Of a stretch of 14,737 nucleotides of DNA, positions 8,075-14,737 are shown piece after piece. Source of the stretch: Limisphaerales bacterium (GTDB taxonomy: Bacteria; Verrucomicrobiota; Verrucomicrobiia; Limisphaerales; UBA11358). Within the stretch, counting starts at the first letter, position 1; every line of letters starts with the position of its first letter. The stretch is taken from contig DAIDJC010000044.1 in NCBI GenBank assembly GCA_027451565.1, positions 1 through 14,737 on the forward strand. The letters run 5' to 3'. Below the pieces are notes generated by a model, which was not told the DNA's origin, did no database searches, and worked only from the letters and a program-made list of their open reading frames with translations. The translations under genes were made by a program, and so were the position numbers.

Positions 8075-8959
8075 TCACTGAAACGAGTTCATCCACGCCG
8101 GCCACATGTTTAGCGACGCCATGTAAGTGATGTTGAAACTCCGGCTCCAAGTCAGCGTCCATAATTGCTTGATGCCCACGCTGCGAACGGAGGAGTCGGC
8201 AAAACTCATGTCCACGGGCGTTCGCCCCGGATGACGCGGAATGGAGAACATGCTCATGCCACTACCCTGTCCGTTGGGGATATACCACCCTTCATGCGGT
8301 TCAGGGGTGTCATTATACAGCGGAGGTGATCCATCAAATATGGAATCGGCAAAAACAGGAATTTCCGTCACCAATCCGCCGCTGGCCGAGAGTTTGCGCC
8401 AGTAATCGGATGCCGGTCCGGACATGTAAACACCCAGTGCGGTGGGCGGTGGATTCATGGCCCAAGCGTTCATGCCATAACTTCCAAAATCCCCTGCCAC
8501 GCCCCAACTGGGAACAAAATACCCATTCGTTCCAAATATGCCCCACGAGATTTGCGAATTATCCATGGAGGGATTGAATTGACTGCTGGTCGGAAGGTCG
8601 CTTCGAAATTTTTTGGCGGCTGGACACAGCCGGATGTTGGGGTTGGAATAATAATTTCTAAGGGTGGACATCCATTCACCGGAAAGATTGTTTACTGCAG
8701 GGCTCCAACCCGGCGGCATGCTGTCATTGTTGTCCCCGGCATACAGCGCGAAGCACACCCCCCATTGGTGAAGGTTGGAGACGCATTGTGCGTGATAAGC
8801 CCTTAATTTGGCGCTGCTCAGGACCGGCAATAGCATTGCCGCCAGAATGGCTATGATGGCTATCACCACCAGCAGTTCAATCAGGGTGAAGGCTATGCAG
8901 TTTCTGCCCCGGAGCGGTCTTAAACGCGTCGGGAACACGGATGACTGGCACAAATTCAT
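8075..8959 (-). CDS. Type IV prepilin-like (H-X9-DG-type) protein
   Basis: This 294-residue protein has a type III (prepilin) signal. A basic leader (RLRPLRGRN) precedes A23/F24, then FTLIELLVVIAIIAILAAML forms the hydrophobic helix (24-43), with Glu at mature position +5. Position -1 is Ala, not the usual Gly. Next come the family-typical SSAKLRAYHAQCVSNLHQWG and ALYAGDNNDSMPPGW. Near the C-terminus, RHPGRTPVDMSFADSSVRSVG and LWTLTW resemble the H-X9-DG motif of abundant Verrucomicrobia and Planctomycetes pseudopilins, with DS in place of DG. These proteins are thought to be processed by a prepilin peptidase and assembled or membrane-anchored; their role is unknown. No peptidase, assembly ATPase or other pilin gene is nearby. 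It lies between galactanase B (100 bp upstream) and the Ig-module gene (60 bp downstream) and has its own copy of the CACAAATGTG element, implying coregulation with the galactanase. Confidence 0.87.
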   Translation of the reverse strand: MNLCQSSVFPTRLRPLRGRNCIAFTLIELLVVIAIIAILAAMLLPVLSSAKLRAYHAQCVSNLHQWGVCFALYAGDNNDSMPPGWSPAVNNLSGEWMSTLRNYYSNPNIRLCPAAKKFRSDLPTSSQFNPSMDNSQISWGIFGTNGYFVPSWGVAGDFGSYGMNAWAMNPPPTALGVYMSGPASDYWRKLSASGGLVTEIPVFADSIFDGSPPLYNDTPEPHEGWYIPNGQGSGMSMFSIPRHPGRTPVDMSFADSSVRSVGIKQLWTLTWSRSFNITYMASLNMWPAWMNSFQ

Positions 8960-8990
8960 TGGTTCAACCCATTATCACTGCCCCCGGGGG

Positions 8991-9016
8991 CTTTGCCTAG
9001 CCTCACAAATGTGTGG
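8991..9016 (-). promoter_or_regulatory. Candidate operator upstream of the prepilin gene (copy 2)
   Basis: The core CACAAATGTG (9004-9013) is an interrupted palindrome, CACA-AA-TGTG, flanked by CC-N and N-GG. The 26-bp block matches 10790-10815 at 21 positions without gaps, and four of the five differences are C/T. It ends 31 bp upstream of the prepilin ATG, against 32 bp in the other copy. GATAAT (minus strand, 8974-8969) downstream could serve as a -10 box. GAACCA directly precedes the ATG. The proposed binder is the LuxR-type regulator encoded at 10868-11500, by inference. Confidence 0.55.
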
Positions 9017-9059
9017 TTTGTTAAGCCTTCAAATTTCAGTCTGGCCGCGATTTGACCTG

Positions 9060-10757
9060 TCAAAAACTTTGAAGCCGGAAAAACGCGTTGGTGGCAGGAG
9101 TGATATCCTGATAGCGGTAAAACAAGCCTCCCATGCTCTGGGTGGCGCCAGAAAGTGTTTTCCATGTGCCGGATGTCTTGGGTTGGGGGTTTTCAGCCAG
9201 ACTCAATCCCGACCCGCTTAATGGCCAGGAAAAAGTCAGCCCGGCCCCGGTCGCAGTGGCTCGAAGCTGTGCTGGCACAGCCGATTGTCCCAGTAACAGG
9301 GCTGCGGGAAGGCATTCCCCCTGCGAATCAAAAAAGGAGGTGGTATCAAACCCTGCCTCATTCACCCCCGCAAGTGTCTGATACTCAGTCCCCCACCAGC
9401 TTATTCCCGCGCCCAAAAGATAGGGCGTTTGTTTCACCGCTTGTACTAGGGCGGCTGTGTACTGCTCCTGCCCGTATGGACTGGCAGGAAATCCATCCAC
9501 GTTGGTTGTCCAGTACAGGTTATTCCATGGAAACGCCGTTTCCGCCACCAACAACGGCTTGCCATACCGCATGGCAGTTTGAATCAGGCAGTTGGTTAAC
9601 TGTTCCAAAGGGCCATGCCAAAATGGGTAATAACTCTCTCCGATCATGTCAAAATTCACTTGTTGCGTAACGATGAGATTATCGAAGAACCATTCCGTGG
9701 TGGGCCAATCGCCACCTCGGTCAATATGTATCACCGTTTTGGGCATTCGCATCCCCGCCGCATCGCGCATCCCCGCAATCGCAGACTGGATGATTTGGGC
9801 CAGATTGGACCATTGCACAGCAGCATTGGTCCCGGGCACCAGTCCGGCGGGCCACAGCATGCCATCGGTGATTTCGTTGCCCACCTGCACATAATCGGGC
9901 ATGGCGCCCGCTTGATTAAAGGCGGCGATGCAATTGCTTGTGTAACTCCGAACCTGGGCAGTCAATTGCTCAAAGTCCAAACCGGCCCATGCCGCAGGCA
10001 TGGTTTGATGGGACGGATCCGCCCACGTATCTGAAAAATGGAAATCCACCATCAGCTTCAAGCCTGCCGCCTTGACCCTGGAAGCCAGAGGAAGGGTGTA
10101 GGCCAGGTTGTTGATGTAGTCATAGGGATCTGCCTGGGCCTGGCTGGCGCTGCTGGTGAAAAGGCGCAATCGCACCGCGTTGATTCCTTCCGAACGCAAT
10201 ATGGCCAGGGCATCTCCCTGCACTCCGTTGAGTGAATAGCTTATCCCATTGGATTCAAAGAATGACAGCAGGGAACAATCAGCCATGGCCAGAAAATCCG
10301 TGGCATTCATTACCGCTGGCACCGGCAGGTTATCAAAGCTTGCTGTGGGCGCGGTTTGGATGCCTCCGGTGGAGGCCATGGTGCGGTTGGAAAAGCTTTC
10401 CCAAACCCAAGCCCCCGATTGGCTGGTTCCACCGGGGTTTACCAGGAATTTGTAGGCTATCACCGTCCCAGGCCCCTGTACATTCGCACATTCCCCGGTA
10501 TAAACATCAATCCCCGTTCCATTGTTAGATAAATAAACCGGTTCCCATGCCGGGGATGTAAAGGTTCCAGCCACGGCAATTGTATCGCCGGCGCCAGGGT
10601 GAAAACCTCCCCCAACCTGAAAACCCGCCAGATTCACGCTGAATTCTAAAGATCCAGACGCCACTGCGGCCAAGCCAAAGCCCAGCACCACCGCCACGCA
10701 TGCGAACGACCGAATGCCCCAAAGCATTATCCATTCGATGCAAGTCATGGGTTTCAT
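9060..10757 (-). CDS. Secreted GH53 endo-beta-1,4-galactanase, paralogue B
   Basis: This second GH53 enzyme has 565 residues from the ATG at 10757. A signal peptide spans about 1-34 (SFACVAVVLGFGLAAVAS). The N-terminal beta-rich module (about 35-130; FHPGAGDTIAVAGTF, AYKF, AWVWE..SNRTM) matches that of paralogue A. The GH53 barrel (about 158-490) has VRLRLF, LMVDFHFSDTWADP, VQVGNEITDGMLW with probable acid/base E295, IHIDRGGDW and LLVAETAFPW with probable nucleophile E406. It closes with FDTTSFFDSQGECLPAALLL. Unlike paralogue A it carries a C-terminal domain (about 494-565, ending NAFFRLQSF) like that of the 885-residue protein. It sits 110 bp after the response regulator gene, with a candidate operator in the gap. 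The frame is open to a TTG at 10871 that overlaps the regulator stop. I prefer the ATG at 10757 because it begins a normal signal peptide; ATGs at 10748 and 10727 are alternatives. Confidence 0.92.
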   Translation of the reverse strand: MKPMTCIEWIMLWGIRSFACVAVVLGFGLAAVASGSLEFSVNLAGFQVGGGFHPGAGDTIAVAGTFTSPAWEPVYLSNNGTGIDVYTGECANVQGPGTVIAYKFLVNPGGTSQSGAWVWESFSNRTMASTGGIQTAPTASFDNLPVPAVMNATDFLAMADCSLLSFFESNGISYSLNGVQGDALAILRSEGINAVRLRLFTSSASQAQADPYDYINNLAYTLPLASRVKAAGLKLMVDFHFSDTWADPSHQTMPAAWAGLDFEQLTAQVRSYTSNCIAAFNQAGAMPDYVQVGNEITDGMLWPAGLVPGTNAAVQWSNLAQIIQSAIAGMRDAAGMRMPKTVIHIDRGGDWPTTEWFFDNLIVTQQVNFDMIGESYYPFWHGPLEQLTNCLIQTAMRYGKPLLVAETAFPWNNLYWTTNVDGFPASPYGQEQYTAALVQAVKQTPYLLGAGISWWGTEYQTLAGVNEAGFDTTSFFDSQGECLPAALLLGQSAVPAQLRATATGAGLTFSWPLSGSGLSLAENPQPKTSGTWKTLSGATQSMGGLFYRYQDITPATNAFFRLQSF

Positions 10758-10789
10758 TTTGGTTCTACTAAATTGGATCCATGCTGAAC

Positions 10790-10815
10790 CTTTGTCCACC
10801 CCCACAAATGTGCGG
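10790..10815 (-). promoter_or_regulatory. Candidate operator upstream of galactanase B (copy 1)
   Basis: The core CACAAATGTG (10803-10812) is flanked by CCC and CGGG, giving an almost symmetric site with CACA/TGTG arms and CC/GG flanks. The block matches 8991-9016 at 21 of 26 positions and lies 32 bp upstream of the chosen ATG. Both copies are followed, close to the start codon, by GAACCA on the coding strand. Size and symmetry suit a dimeric LuxR-type regulator, and the gene for one ends at 10868 just upstream. No experiment supports the pairing. Confidence 0.58.
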
Positions 10816-10867
10816 GTCCGGGAGCTGGCGAAAACGAGAGCCTCAAAGTTCCGGATCCCTTTGTTTT

Positions 10868-11500
10868 TCAACCCGGTTTTGTGGACCTGAACTTTAAAGC
10901 GGCCTCTGTGCGGGAACGGACATGCAATTTATTATAAACATGCCGCAAATGCCAGCGCACCGTCCCGTCAGTCACTCCCAAGCGGTCGGCAATATGCTTG
11001 TTTGGATGGCCTTCGGCCAGCAGGGCCAGGATTTCCCGTTCCCTCGGGGACAGGTCCTCCACCTGTGCCGCTGCGGCGGAGGGTTCCTGAAATGAGGCAA
11101 TCACTTTGCGGGCAATTTCCCGGGACATGGGTGCGCCTCCCTCCTGCACTTCGCGGATGGCGGCGGCCAGCTCCTCGGGTTGGCATCGTTTCAACAAATA
11201 TCCGCAGGCCCCTGCCCGTAGAGCACGGTAAATGCGTTCGGTGTCCTCGTACACAGTCACCATGATGATCTGTACAGACGGCATGAGTTGCTTGAGCTGG
11301 GCACAGCATTCGATGCCTGAAATGCCTGGCAGTTGAATATCCATCAGCACGATATCCGGCGCATATCGCGGCAGTATTTTGAGCGCCTCCTCGCCCGTGG
11401 CACAGGCGCTGACGCAGCGCACATTCCCCTGGGTTTGCGCATAGTCCGCCAGGCTTTCGCGTATGGTCTGGTTGTCTTCCACCACGGCAATTTTAGTCAT
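10868..11500 (-). CDS. NarL/FixJ (LuxR)-family response regulator
   Basis: This 210-residue regulator has a receiver domain at 1-120 with acidic E8/D9, phosphoacceptor D54 (IVLMDIQLPG), T82 (IIMVTVYED) and K104 (GYLLKRCQPEEL). A linker of about 25 residues leads to a LuxR-type helix-turn-helix (about 150-206): LSPREREILALLAEGHPNKH, then IADRLGVTDGTVRWHLRHVY. All conserved receiver residues are present. It starts at an ATG (11500-11498) overlapping the TGA of the upstream kinase gene as ATGA, a strong sign of translational coupling and of cognate pairing. An in-frame start 13 codons further upstream inside the kinase gene adds only a non-receiver peptide and was not used. Likely targets are the galactanase and prepilin genes just downstream, which share a palindromic element; that is inference. 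Confidence 0.95.
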   Translation of the reverse strand: MTKIAVVEDNQTIRESLADYAQTQGNVRCVSACATGEEALKILPRYAPDIVLMDIQLPGISGIECCAQLKQLMPSVQIIMVTVYEDTERIYRALRAGACGYLLKRCQPEELAAAIREVQEGGAPMSREIARKVIASFQEPSAAAAQVEDLSPREREILALLAEGHPNKHIADRLGVTDGTVRWHLRHVYNKLHVRSRTEAALKFRSTKPG

Positions 11501-14500
11501 GATATTTCCTGTGGACCTTGCAGCGGCATGGTAATGCACACCTGGGTGCCTTTTTGGGGGGCGCTGCTCACTTCAAAATGTCCGCCGAGCTTTTCCACCC
11601 GGGATCGCATGGAGGCCAATCCATCCATGCCGGCTCTGGGCAAATCTCCTGCAAGCCCATTTCCATTGTCCGAGACCGACAGGGCCAACGCGCCGTCTTT
11701 CAAATGGATGCCCACGCAAACCTGCGTGGCTTGCGCATGCCTGACCACATTCGTCAATGCCTCCTTGAACGCCAGGAACAACTGGTGCCGTCTCCGTGGG
11801 TCCAATGCCAAACCCTCCGGCATCCCGCCACTTTCCAGTTTCCAATTTAAGTTGGCCAATCCCAAAAACCGGTCGGCGTACAGGCAAAAATAACTCACCA
11901 GTGAAGCCAGCGAATCATGCTGGGGATTCAACGCCCAGACAATCTCGTCCAGTGCAGCCACCAAGGCCACCGCGCGGGAACCCATTTGCTCGATATATTC
12001 CCTGCGGCGTTCCTCCGGCGTCTGTTGGTTGCGGGCTCGGTTTCCCAGCATGCCTATTTCGGTCAGACCGGAGCCTAGTTCGTCATGGAGATCCCTGGCC
12101 ACCCGGGCGCGTTCCCGCTCCAAGGCCCGCTGTTGCTCCACCCGCTGTCGTTCCTTGATTTGTTCCCCCAGCTCCAGGGTGCGTTCCTCCACCTTCCGCC
12201 GCAATTGGCTGATCCACAACCCGGTGAATGCCAGCCCGCAACCCAGAGCTCCCATGATGAAAAGCAGCCGCGTAAGTGTCCACCAAGGCGGACGGGCCAG
12301 GACGTGGATGTCTGAAACCGTGCCCACGAGAAGTTCAAAGGCTGAAGCTGCTCCCCTGTCTGGAGCCACGTCATCCGTTGCCAGGCTGGACCATATCCCG
12401 GTCAACTCCAGCCTGCTCCCCACCGGCAACAATGAGCTCAAATCCTGCTGCGTGGCCAACCTGGCGGCAAAACTGCGCACTCCGCATTGGATTTCCAACA
12501 CCCAATCACCGGGACTCTTGCGGATTCCCGCCAAAACCCCGCTCACCCGCACTCGCATGGCTTCCACTTCCGATGTACCGGAATCTCCCGGCTGCCATTT
12601 CGCCGCCGCAGGAAGGGGCGACCACCCCATCCGCCGCAGCGCCGCCTCCCGCAAAAGCGGCCCGGCCCCGGTCAACTCTGGAAATCCAGAAGCCTCGACC
12701 CAATCCCCCGGGGCCACCCCGGGTTCCCCATCCGTTTCCACCCTCAAGGCATTATGACCGTCATATAAAAAACATTCCTGACCGCGTGTCTGTTCCACCT
12801 GTCCCCGCACTTTTACCCTCTGCAACACGCTGGCCTGCGGATCAAATTTCATCAGGTCCGATACTGACTTTTCAGGGAGCGCAAATGGGTCAGGTGGAGG
12901 CGGCTCGCTCACGGAAAGCGATGCCGCGTCCATCCGGATTTCTCCCACGCGCACCTCATGTGTCACATAATCCCAATTGGCAAAAAGACAGCCGCGAACC
13001 CGCACCAGTGCTCCCCTTTCACCCGCTATCGTCGCCGGAGATAGTCCCGCCACCCGCAAATCCAGGTTGATGGGTCCGCTCCGGGTGAAGAGCGCAACGT
13101 TTGTGGAATTGAAAGTGGTGATCACTCCCTGCAATTCCACGTATTGACCATCCAGGCTGCCATTGAGCAACTGATCCCAAGTGGGCTGCACCGGGTTGGG
13201 CATCACTCCCGCTCCAAGACTTCGCACGGCATGAGCGTTCACAATCGGCGCAAAAAGACTGGGGTCCGTCGTCCCGCTGACTTCCAATCTCTCTCCAATG
13301 TTTGGCAGAAAGGGACGGCTGTCTGTTGAATCCACCACGTACATCCCGCGTGTCTCGTCCTGAAGAGTAAACGCCTGGTGCTCCGGCAAAACGCAGGTGA
13401 CCACCCCGGTCAACCGGACTGGGTATCCCCGTTGGGCTTCTTCTCTTTTCAACCTGTGGATCTGCGCTGCGGTTGTAAGTAGCGGAAGGGAGCCCGAAGG
13501 CGCTTGCGAGGCTTGCCCCACCTCTGTGTCTGTCAGGATTTGCATCGCTTTTTTGCCATCCACAAATAATGTCCCGGCTACTTCTTCCCCATCCACGGTC
13601 CGGGCTCCCTCGCATACTCCCGTGACACGCACCCGCCGTCCCAAAAGTTTCGTGCCAGCATCATTGCCACATCCAGACAGCCTTATATCCATTCGATTAT
13701 TGCCGGAGCTTAGTTCCAAATCCCAACCGTTTTCATGCCGGCAGGCATAGGTCACCCTGCCTTCCACCCGCGCCCATTGCCAGTCCTGTGCCGGGGACAA
13801 AGCCTCCCCTGGATGGCATTCCCTCGGTTTTGGAAGCGCTTCGTGGCCCTGCACCCGGACCGAAAGAGTGGCGCCACCCACCCACAACTGACTCCCATCA
13901 TCTGATGTTGTAAAAAAGGTGTAAAACCCTGTCCGCGCCACTTCCAGCCATCCGTTGAAAACCACACCAATATGCTCCGGGTGAGGCAGGGTAGGCAGGC
14001 CAAGATGCGTAATCACCCCCCTGGCAAGTTCAGGCAGGTTCTTGAATTCCGGCAAATCCTCCTCTTCGACGTCATAAATTGAATACTGCAAACCATCAGC
14101 CCTTGAGCTGTTCAGGCGTTGAAATAATGCAGAGTCAGGAACCTCGCCACGCGCTCCGTCAGGGCCTTCGTATTCCACCTTTAATCCGTAACCCTTTACT
14201 CCGTTAAACCACTCCAGCCTGAATGGCTGCCTTCCGGATTGCAGATAGACTTTGCCCGATTTTTCCAACATTGAATGCGTGCCGTTGTTGTCCACCACTG
14301 GACCCAGGACTCCAAGCCGGTATCCCACTCCGGTCTTATAGACTGTGGCATGACCCTGAATGGTGATTTGATCGCCCGCATGAAACGAACTGTTGCCAGG
14401 GTTGAATTCCAATCCCGTGGCTCCGGTGGCATCATGAAAAACCATTCGGTTGGCCTCCAAATCCACCCACCATACCTGGCCAGACAAAGAAAATTGGCAG

Positions 14501-14667
14501 CCGGTACCTGGGTTTCCGTCCAAGGCTTTAATTTGCGAAACGGTGTTCACCAAGGGTTCCCCGTCAAACGCAGGTCCTGCCTGCCCAAAGGCAACTGCCA
14601 CACCCCAGCCAGCGCTGGCCATTGCCAAAAGAAGTGCCAGACAATGGATTCGCCGCAGTGGGTTCAT
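11497..14667 (-). CDS. Large periplasmic-sensor histidine kinase (OB-like repeats, permuted PA14-like region, HisKA_3, HATPase)
   Basis: This 1056-residue kinase has a signal peptide or N-terminal anchor at 1-30 (RRIHCLALLLAMASAGWG). The large extracytoplasmic part comprises an OB-like unit (about 41-128), a PA14 C-terminal-half signature (137-182; GKVYLQSG and EVPDSALF), a PA14 N-terminal-half signature (190-270; GLQYSIYDV and TGFYTFFTTSDDGSQLWVGG), then about five OB-like units (297-380, 396-485, 495-585, 597-685, 700-790). A membrane helix follows at about 797-818 and a charged coiled coil at 820-850. The HisKA_3 motif RARVARDLHDELGSGLTEIG gives phosphoacceptor H861. DEIVWALNPQHDSL follows. 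The ATPase has an N box with N973 (FKEALTNVVRHA), DNGNGL (D1000) and a closing GTQVCITMPL. All catalytic motifs are intact. Position and operon pairing suggest it senses a galactan-derived ligand; the ligand is inferred from neighbours only. AGGA immediately abuts the ATG. Confidence 0.95.
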   Translation of the reverse strand: MNPLRRIHCLALLLAMASAGWGVAVAFGQAGPAFDGEPLVNTVSQIKALDGNPGTGCQFSLSGQVWWVDLEANRMVFHDATGATGLEFNPGNSSFHAGDQITIQGHATVYKTGVGYRLGVLGPVVDNNGTHSMLEKSGKVYLQSGRQPFRLEWFNGVKGYGLKVEYEGPDGARGEVPDSALFQRLNSSRADGLQYSIYDVEEEDLPEFKNLPELARGVITHLGLPTLPHPEHIGVVFNGWLEVARTGFYTFFTTSDDGSQLWVGGATLSVRVQGHEALPKPRECHPGEALSPAQDWQWARVEGRVTYACRHENGWDLELSSGNNRMDIRLSGCGNDAGTKLLGRRVRVTGVCEGARTVDGEEVAGTLFVDGKKAMQILTDTEVGQASQAPSGSLPLLTTAAQIHRLKREEAQRGYPVRLTGVVTCVLPEHQAFTLQDETRGMYVVDSTDSRPFLPNIGERLEVSGTTDPSLFAPIVNAHAVRSLGAGVMPNPVQPTWDQLLNGSLDGQYVELQGVITTFNSTNVALFTRSGPINLDLRVAGLSPATIAGERGALVRVRGCLFANWDYVTHEVRVGEIRMDAASLSVSEPPPPDPFALPEKSVSDLMKFDPQASVLQRVKVRGQVEQTRGQECFLYDGHNALRVETDGEPGVAPGDWVEASGFPELTGAGPLLREAALRRMGWSPLPAAAKWQPGDSGTSEVEAMRVRVSGVLAGIRKSPGDWVLEIQCGVRSFAARLATQQDLSSLLPVGSRLELTGIWSSLATDDVAPDRGAASAFELLVGTVSDIHVLARPPWWTLTRLLFIMGALGCGLAFTGLWISQLRRKVEERTLELGEQIKERQRVEQQRALERERARVARDLHDELGSGLTEIGMLGNRARNQQTPEERRREYIEQMGSRAVALVAALDEIVWALNPQHDSLASLVSYFCLYADRFLGLANLNWKLESGGMPEGLALDPRRRHQLFLAFKEALTNVVRHAQATQVCVGIHLKDGALALSVSDNGNGLAGDLPRAGMDGLASMRSRVEKLGGHFEVSSAPQKGTQVCITMPLQGPQEIS

Positions 14668-14737
14668 TCCTGCATGCTAAGGTGAAATTCTCCGTTTGCA
14701 TCCCAAAAATGATGGAAAGACGTGCAGCTTTCTGTGC
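14668..14737 (-). other. Upstream region of the kinase gene, partly in the window
   Basis: Seventy bases upstream of the kinase start are visible. I see no clear -35/-10 pair and no copy of the CACAAATGTG palindrome. The promoter of the kinase-regulator pair probably lies here or just outside the window. Confidence 0.4.

Noticed and set aside
8980..8991. Perfect 12-bp GC palindrome GCCCCCGGGGGC between galactanase B and the prepilin gene
   Set aside because: It has no loop, and no T run follows it on the transcribed strand, so it is not a convincing terminator. The other intergenic regions lack it, so I do not claim it as an operator.
10758..10871. Longer galactanase B beginning at the TTG that overlaps the regulator stop codon
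   Set aside because: The added 38 residues would precede and spoil a normal signal peptide, and the stretch contains the shared palindromic element.
12276..13070. Long plus-strand open frame opposite the kinase gene
   Set aside because: The product is Pro/Arg/Ser-rich with no domain and is antisense to a clearly conserved kinase gene.
14694..14711. GTTTGC followed 13 bp later by AAATG upstream of the kinase gene, resembling part of the 26-bp element
   Set aside because: The spacing differs by 3 bp from the two good copies and the CACA/TGTG arms are missing, so it is not distinguishable from chance.

Overview
The window looks like chromosomal DNA of a member of the Verrucomicrobiota, in the broad Pedosphaera/Opitutus-like range. 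The lineage is inferred from style, not from a marker gene. The clues are a prepilin-type N-terminus of the FTLIELLVVIAIIAIL kind with a long non-pilin body, secreted proteins ending in a short '...FRL' domain, Ig-like repeats of the 'P.SQTVYAG...SNSAG' type, and a very large periplasmic-sensor histidine kinase whose catalytic part belongs to the 'ARDLHDELGSGLTEI ... DEIVWALNP' group. I see no rRNA, tRNA, CRISPR array, transposase or phage gene.

Layout. Positions 1-37 may hold the first codons of a leftward gene that continues outside the window. Positions 38-326 look non-coding. Positions 327-1820 (+) encode a TPR protein with a glycosyltransferase-like C-terminal domain. It converges with a leftward YihY/BrkB-family membrane protein (1883-3658). 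From 3747 to 14667 everything is on the minus strand and tightly packed. In the direction of transcription: a 1056-residue sensor histidine kinase (14667-11497); a LuxR/NarL-type response regulator (11500-10868), joined to it by an ATGA overlap; a GH53 endo-galactanase, called B here (10757-9060); a prepilin-like protein (8959-8075); an 885-residue secreted protein with three copies of an unnamed beta-rich module and two Ig-like domains (8014-5357); and a second GH53 enzyme, called A here (5303-3747). The four secreted-protein genes are separated by only 53-115 bp.

The simplest reading is a compact galactan (arabinogalactan or pectic beta-1,4-galactan) sensing and degradation locus without SusC/SusD genes. 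The kinase would sense a ligand through a periplasmic array of OB-like modules and a PA14-like module whose halves appear in swapped order. The regulator would switch on two extracellular galactanases together with a pseudopilin and a multi-module surface or secreted protein that could bind substrate.

The best direct evidence for a regulatory link is a 26-bp element found upstream of galactanase B and of the prepilin gene. It matches at 21 of 26 positions, is centred on the interrupted palindrome CACA-AA-TGTG, and sits 32 and 31 bp from the two start codons. I propose it as the operator of the neighbouring LuxR-type regulator; this is inference and not shown.
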